Of a DNA stretch of 64,000 bases, positions 58,654 to 64,000 are shown piece by piece; positions within the stretch are counted from its first letter, which is position 1; the number at the start of each line of letters is the position of its first letter. The position numbers and the translations under genes are program-made. Origin of the DNA: Rutpela maculata. Taxonomy: Eukaryota; Arthropoda; Insecta; Coleoptera; Cerambycidae. Under the pieces are notes generated by a model, which did no database searches, was not told the origin of the DNA, and saw only the letters and a program-made list of their open reading frames with translations. Location: contig OW386289.2 of the NCBI GenBank assembly GCA_936432065.2, positions 39,387,538-39,451,537 on the forward strand. The letters run 5' to 3'.

Positions 58654-59929
58654 GTAAGTGACCTATTTTTGTGTATTTAAAAATTAAAGAATAATGATAT
58701 TTTTTTGCATTTTGTGCTTATATACTGGGTGTCCTCATCTTTTCACGAATACAGTTTGTTTTCTAAATGTTTTAACCAAAGTGATTTATTTCAGTGTGAT
58801 TTAATTAAGTTGAAATATTGTAAGATGAAAAAAATGCGATTTCTATTAGCCTAATTGACATGCATATCTATAGATATTTTTTAATTTGGTGGATAACATT
58901 CAAGGGAGTGAGGGAAAGTTTTTGACATATTTTTCCATCTCTAATTTTTTGATACCTATATGATGAGGAATATGTATCAGATTTAAATTACACATTGATT
59001 GTCTTAGTTTTCGTCATTTTTGAGATACGCATTAAAACATTGCACACATGCTAAAATATGAACCATTAATTTTGACCAATTGATTTAAAGTTAATTTCTA
59101 AACACTATAGCAACATATTATTTCCATTTGGCAATAAAAGGGAAACTACACAAACAAAAAAACTCTGAAATTTCTTAAAATTTTTGCCAAAATATTTTAA
59201 CAAAAAATTTATATGTGCATGTATTACCTGGTTGTTGCCATTAATTTAATTTTTTACAGCATTCGAAAACGTTTTTATTTTATTTGCATGAACCGGATAA
59301 ACTATATTTTATATTAATTATAATAATTAAAGTAATAAACAAGGAAAGCACCAAAAATGCATTTTTATATAATGAAATATCATGTTGTAATTAATTCCTG
59401 TCATTAACTTTAAATAATGACGATGATAATGAGTTTTGTAAAAATATAAACAAGGTTCCTATAGCTAGGTGTGTCCGGAAATGCTTCCTAAGGAAGCCCT
59501 TCAAAGGTGGAACTCGGAGTAGGATTATTTAATATTTCGAGAACTCTTTAAGCAACAGCGATGATATTCGGTACATTAGTAAGCACCAATAGGGGGCTAT
59601 TATTCCATGGCATTATCCAAAATAAAATTAAATCAAGGGCGTGGGAAACGGGGGAGACCTTCTCTATAATCCAATATTTTTTTGTTTTTTTATTTTTTTA
59701 TTTTGGTACCAGAATATAGTTCCCTGATAAAGTGTACACAAAAAGATCCTCTTTAAACAGATTTAAAATAGTTATTAGAGATTCATTTTCTAGCCCCATT
59801 TTAATTGAAAATCTAATTTCTCCTATTATTTGAAATTTTTGAGAATTAAAGAATCAAAAGCTTCGTTGTGTAGTTGAGCTGTTTAGATTGTCAAATTATG
59901 ACAGTTAATTGATTGATTTACCAGCGTGC
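58654..59929 (+). other. Probable first intron of the secreted-protein gene
   Basis: It starts with the donor GTAAGT. It contains CTGGGTGTCCTCATCTTTTC at ~58725, which resembles one end of a mariner-type MITE. No acceptor and exon could be assigned with confidence. The intron may continue to the end of the window. Confidence 0.45.
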
Positions 59930-60620
59930 GGTAGGCATTGCTGCCACTCCCAGGTATACATCTACGCCTGCTACGTCCACGCTGAGTTGGATGTTGCTTG
60001 TTGCCAGCAGCGACATGGCGCATGGTAAAGGAATGTGGGACGGTAGGTGTAGGTATTTGTGAGATGCGTTACCGAATTGTGTCGTGAGCGAGCGTTTAAG
60101 CTCCCTTTTTTGTGTTTTGAACTTCTGCCTCTTCTGAGTCTTCTTGTGACATATGTTGCCGCGTTGTGTCGTGATATGGAGTGTTTATGCTCCTCTTTTT
60201 TGTGTTTCTGCTTCTTCGAGTCTTCTTTTTCTAAATTTTCTGATTCCTCAATTTCCGATGCTGGGATGGATTTGGATCATGCTTGTTGTCAGCAGCGAGA
60301 GCCATATGACGCATGGTACACAAGTGGTAGGGGGGGGCAGTGTAGGTGTTTGCGAAATGCGTTGCCGCATTATGCTGGTAATATTTAATGTTTATGCTCC
60401 TCTTTTTTGTGTTTCTGCTTCTACAGGTTTTCTTCTCCTTCTGAGTCTTCTGATTCCTCCGTTTCTGGTTTTGGTAGAGCATATATCTGTGAAATGCGTA
60501 GCCGCATTGTGTCATGATATGGAGTCTTTCTGCTCCTCTATTTGTATTCTGCTTCTACAAATCTCCTTCTTCTTCTAAATCTTCTGATTCCTCGGTTTCT
60601 GGTTCTGCGATTTATTTGCG
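59930..60620 (+). repeat. Degenerate tandem repeat, three to four units
   Basis: Units near 60055, 60145, 60345 and 60485 share GAAATGCGTTGCCGCATT, GTGTCGTGATATGGAGT, TATGCTCCTCTTTTTTGTGT and TCTGATTCCTC. Spacing varies (about 90, 200 and 140 bp). Frames across it are low in complexity and not gene-like. Confidence 0.7.
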
Positions 60621-60969
60621 GAATTAATTTTTTGTCCTCGTTTTTCTTTCCCAGTATGTTTGGTCTTTTCCCAGTTTGTTCATGAACCTCTCGGTTGTTG
60701 CTTTACACTTGTAATCTGGTCTCCCTATTTTTAGTGTAGAATTTAATGTAGAATTTTTGACTTAACAATGAGTTAAATTTTTACCTGAAAAAAAACCTCG
60801 CTTGACAATTTATCTAAGAAAATATTATGACCATACTTTAAGAGTAATGCATTTGATTATTACGGGTGTTATGCTAATGTTCCACTCTATGTAAAAATTT
60901 TTCGTTTAACAACGGTCTTTTCAGATTGTCAAATCAAGATGGTTGGGTTAAAATTGAAACCAAAATTAA

Positions 60970-61022
60970 TCTTTACCTATAAAAGCAACTATCTTGGGGT
61001 TGCTTTTATATGTAAAGATTAA
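60970..61022. repeat. Short strong hairpin
   Basis: AATCTTTACCTATAAAAGCA pairs with TGCTTTTATATGTAAAGATT around a loop of about 13 nt. Confidence 0.8.
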
Positions 61023-61493
61023 ACCAGAGTTTAACTAAAGGTTTCAACTGGAATTTTACTAGGGGTTTAAACCGTAGATTTTAGTGTTATATAAGTAATT
61101 ATAGGTGCTTATCAAAGTCGTCTTAATCATTTTATTGGTTGGTAATGATAAATATAGGTTGGTAGTATAGTGACAGATTGGCGCTTGATGCCATCTTCAT
61201 TACTGTTACATTGACTTCTCGATGAATGATAACGTGTCTAGATATTTCAACGACAATGAAATAAAATTGTTAATTGAATTAGTGAAAGATATAATCAAGT
61301 GCAAGGAAAGTTCTTCTATTATATTGATAACACCTTCTGCATCGTTCGATAAAATGTCCTCAAAAATTCGAAAATTTCCATTTTTTACAACTTTTACTTT
61401 ACGGAGGATGGTACTTCTTTGTATGTTATGTTAAGTTGAAGTTTGCATTAAGTTACGTGCAACACCCTTCGAAATATTTGTTTTTTTCAAGAA
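61023..61493. other. Intergenic, nothing recognised
   Basis: A short open frame at 61222-61434 has no recognisable motif and is not called. Confidence 0.4.
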
Positions 61494-61979
61494 CACTGCC
61501 ACAGACTAAAACAAATCAGATGTTTCACTCAATAGTATTCCCTATGTTACCAGTTTCATTTTTTGTGATGTGACGTATACCTGCCAGGATTCTGCGCAGA
61601 AGACATAAACAGAGAAATCTTGCGGTTGACATGGAAGTTAAGACCAGCGAGTATAATCTCACAGGAGCGAGTATTTAGTACTGAAATCTCAGAGACGGAA
61701 GTAGTCAACAGCTCCACCGGTGATATTAAATATTTCGGAATGTGGTGTATTGTATTGAAGTTAGAGTTGTTACTGTTATACATTTAAGTGGTTTTTTGAG
61801 TATTTACTAGGTTACTTTACGCATCATAAGGTCCCTCCTGTGACTATACTCGCTGGTTAAGACTGATTGGACAATGCGCAGATCACGACACAAATTGGTA
61901 CCTGCTGGGAGTTGATTTATTATCTAAACCATGATACGTCATAAGTGAAATATCTGATTTGTTTTAGTCTGTGACACTG
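61494..61979. repeat. Foldback MITE, ~486 bp
   Basis: CACAGACTAAAACAAATCAG on the left is mirrored by CTGATTTGTTTTAGTCTGTG on the right. Inside, AAGACCAGCGAGTATA and CTCACAGGAG have inverted partners near 61835-61860. Confidence 0.8.
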
Positions 61980-62466
61980 CACAATCTGCACCATTGCAGT
62001 TAATAGGAGATAGAGTGAGATATATACATATACATAAGTTGAAGAGAGATACATTTGCACTGGTGCAGATGGTTGAACAATCTATTGCAGATTCAACGTA
62101 CGCGTGCGTAAAATTAAGTTTGCAGTTTATGCGGTACCCCGTCTACCGTTTGTAGTTTAAACTTATGAGTTGGGTATAAAACGTACTTTTGACAAAGCAT
62201 AGAGTTAACTATCAAATCGAAGATAAACGGAACTTATAACACCAGCCCTTAGTTATCGAGTTCTGAACAAATTTCAATATGTCCGTCCGCCCTTCACGTT
62301 TCTTTGTAACATGATAACTTAAGAAGGAAAAGTCCGATTGCATTCAAATTTGAACGGTAAGTTAGTGTTAGCTAGAGGAAAATCTCATTGTTTCTGAAAA
62401 AAACAGATCAGTAAATATGAAAGTTATGTTATGAAATAGTTTAAGGAAAAAACATACATACATATA
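61980..62466. other. Intergenic, nothing recognised
   Basis: No supported gene or repeat was found. Confidence 0.4.
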
Positions 62467-63080
62467 CAGGGTGTCCCACTTAAAACTCCCGGCGCCATTT
62501 TCTCGATAAACAAAAGCGATATTTGAATTCTGTAAAAGGTATCTACTAGAATATATAAATGACTTCAGTTTTGAGTAATGAAACATTTATTTCAAAACAC
62601 AAAATAATTTTTTTTTTCAAGTAAAACAAAGGTGGGGCTGCAACTGCTATTTGGAAATTAAAGATTTTGACATTTTTGTTTATTGTGTATTGTCTAATTT
62701 TTACGTCATGTTTATGTTGTATGTTCTACTAAATTTTACACTATAAATTGTAGACATATGAAAAAAATGAGATTTTTGTTACTTGAAAAATTACATTGAA
62801 ATTCAAATATCTCGAAAACAAGTGATTTTTCGAAAATTGTTCATATTAAAAAAGTTGCTTAGAATATAATTTTCCATCTCATGCAACTCATTTAATCGTC
62901 TCTAGGATCGAAAAATTTCTTTGCATCGCAACGCTGTTTATACCTCAATGTGTAAAATTACTTACTCTTTACTCAAAACTGAAGTCATTTATATATTCTA
63001 GTAGATACCTTTTCCATAATTCAAATATCGCTTTTGATTATCGAGAAAATGGCGCAGGGAGTTTTAAGTGGGACACCCTG
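62467..63080. mobile_element. Mariner-type MITE, 614 bp, ~112-bp inverted repeats
   Basis: The left end CAGGGTGTCCCACTTAAAAC is mirrored by GTTTTAAGTGGGACACCCTG, with TA on both sides. The inverted repeats run inward for about 112 bp (to ATGACTTCAGTTTTGAGTAA). No transposase is encoded. Confidence 0.92.
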
Positions 63081-63082
63081 TA

Positions 63083-63118
63083 TACATACATACATGTATA
63101 CATACATACATACATACG
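63083..63118. repeat. (TACA)n microsatellite beside the MITE
   Basis: A TACATACA-type repeat begins directly at the right flank of the MITE; a short ACATACAT stretch also lies at its left flank, so the MITE inserted in this microsatellite. Confidence 0.8.
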
Positions 63119-64000
63119 TAAATTATTGCAATCTGATAACATTTTACAAAAAGAAGAATATTGCATACTGTTCTAAACAAAGTTTTATCAACCTAGGCCT
63201 AAAATTATAAACATAGCATTTACACCTGAGAATCAACTTATTTTCTGCGAATAGTATCCTATAGTATGTTCAGCAATTTATAAAAACTTCAATAAACTGG
63301 TGAGGAGGATAACGTTTACATCTAGTTACAGTTCTGTGTTACTGTAGTGTGGTCGAAAAAAGAGAAACCTAATTTTTAATAGTCAATATTTCGTCTTCGA
63401 AAAAATGTTTTTAGCTTTTTCTTGTGAAAAAAATAACAAGCATAAAACAGACATACATAACGAAATATAATTTAAGTGAACAATCACAATTGATTAAATT
63501 CTTGTCTACCTAATAATATGTTTAATGTCTTAGGACTACCATATATATTATTTATTTAAATGTATACGTTACAAATTATAAATTGCAAGTTATAAACGTG
63601 GTAATATTATAATATGTTATATTTAAACTGTCAATATAAGGATGTTTCTCCTAACCTATTTCACGCACCTAATTGATCTTAACACCTACATTTGTTTAAA
63701 CTATATAAAATAAAATAAAACTTAATGATTATACTTTCGTTATAGTTTGGTATTTCCATAGTACTTCAACGGTGACGTTGTATTATAGAGGAAAGATGAA
63801 AATTGTTGCCCCTGAACTTGCCCTACTCAATTTTTTCAATGTTAAAGTGTCAACCTTATAAAAGACAGAGGCGTACCTAGACGTCATAGGGCCCCAGGGC
63901 AAAAAATTTTTGGGGGCCCCCTATTATATTATTTTCTTAATACCTAATCCTAATCCGAAAAAAAATTTTCTTTTCATCCCAAAATTTTTTTGATGAGCGG
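63119..64000. other. Intergenic to window end
   Basis: Mostly AT-rich with no gene recognised. From 63868 a GC-richer stretch (GAGGCGTACCTAGACGTCAT, then GGGCCCCAGGGCA and GGGGGCCCCC) begins that looks like the edge of another repeat cut off by the window. Confidence 0.4.

Overview
This is AT-rich eukaryotic, almost certainly insect, genomic DNA (a beetle or similar order is a guess) that is nearly all transposable-element debris. Signs of this are introns with GT/AG borders, a TATA box with a very short leader before a signal-peptide exon, I/R1-type and CR1-type non-LTR retrotransposons, Tc1/mariner-type transposons with TA duplications, many foldback elements and MITEs, and long homopolymers and microsatellites. 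No rRNA, tRNA, CRISPR array or bacterial-type operon was recognised. Only two segments look like host-type coding exons: a PHD-finger exon (44402-44617), which could instead come from a CR1-type ORF1, and a secreted-protein first exon (58360-58653).

The main theme is a set of large palindromic elements carrying decayed pieces of one protein family. From N to C terminus the pieces show two zinc-binding modules (CxxC...HxxxC), a stretch like the Asp-rich core of PIN/FEN nucleases, a Gly-Cys-(Asp)-Thr-Thr motif and a CXC (Tesmin/TSO1-like) cysteine domain. Copies lie in element A (1189-2891), B (6288-11818), C (17514-22193), E (44678-50838) and foldback F inside E. A 2-kb foldback (29522-31568) uses the end of the same coding sequence as its terminus. 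No copy is intact.

Layout. 0-6 kb: a MITE, palindrome A and a repeat module with a strong hairpin. 6.3-11.8 kb: element B, with tandem repeats and a nested foldback. 12-17 kb: hairpin MITEs, a ~115-bp tandem array and a foldback. 17.5-22.2 kb: element C. 23.4-24.5 kb: a dimeric satellite around a hammerhead-ribozyme-like sequence. 26.7-35 kb: a CR1-like retrotransposon split by a mariner-type element and by a 5-kb element that is itself packed with insertions. 35.6-39.9 kb: a fairly well preserved RNase H-bearing non-LTR element on the minus strand. 42.8-44.1 kb: a three-copy inverted repeat. 44.7-50.8 kb: palindrome E with F, G and H inserted in it. 51.7-53.8 kb: a second copy of the ~115-bp array, inverted. 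53.8-55.6 kb: palindrome K around an (AT)n tract. 55.6-57.7 kb: a satellite dimer split by an internally deleted mariner-type element. 58.3-58.7 kb: promoter and first exon of a secreted-protein gene whose remaining exons are not identified. 59.9-63.1 kb: tandem repeats and MITEs.

The genes do not form a pathway. What links them is shared transposon ancestry and the order of insertion, which in several places can be read exactly from TA target duplications and from the restored reading frame or the untouched opposite arm. All calls come from reading the sequence by eye; family names rest on motif recognition, not on database searches.
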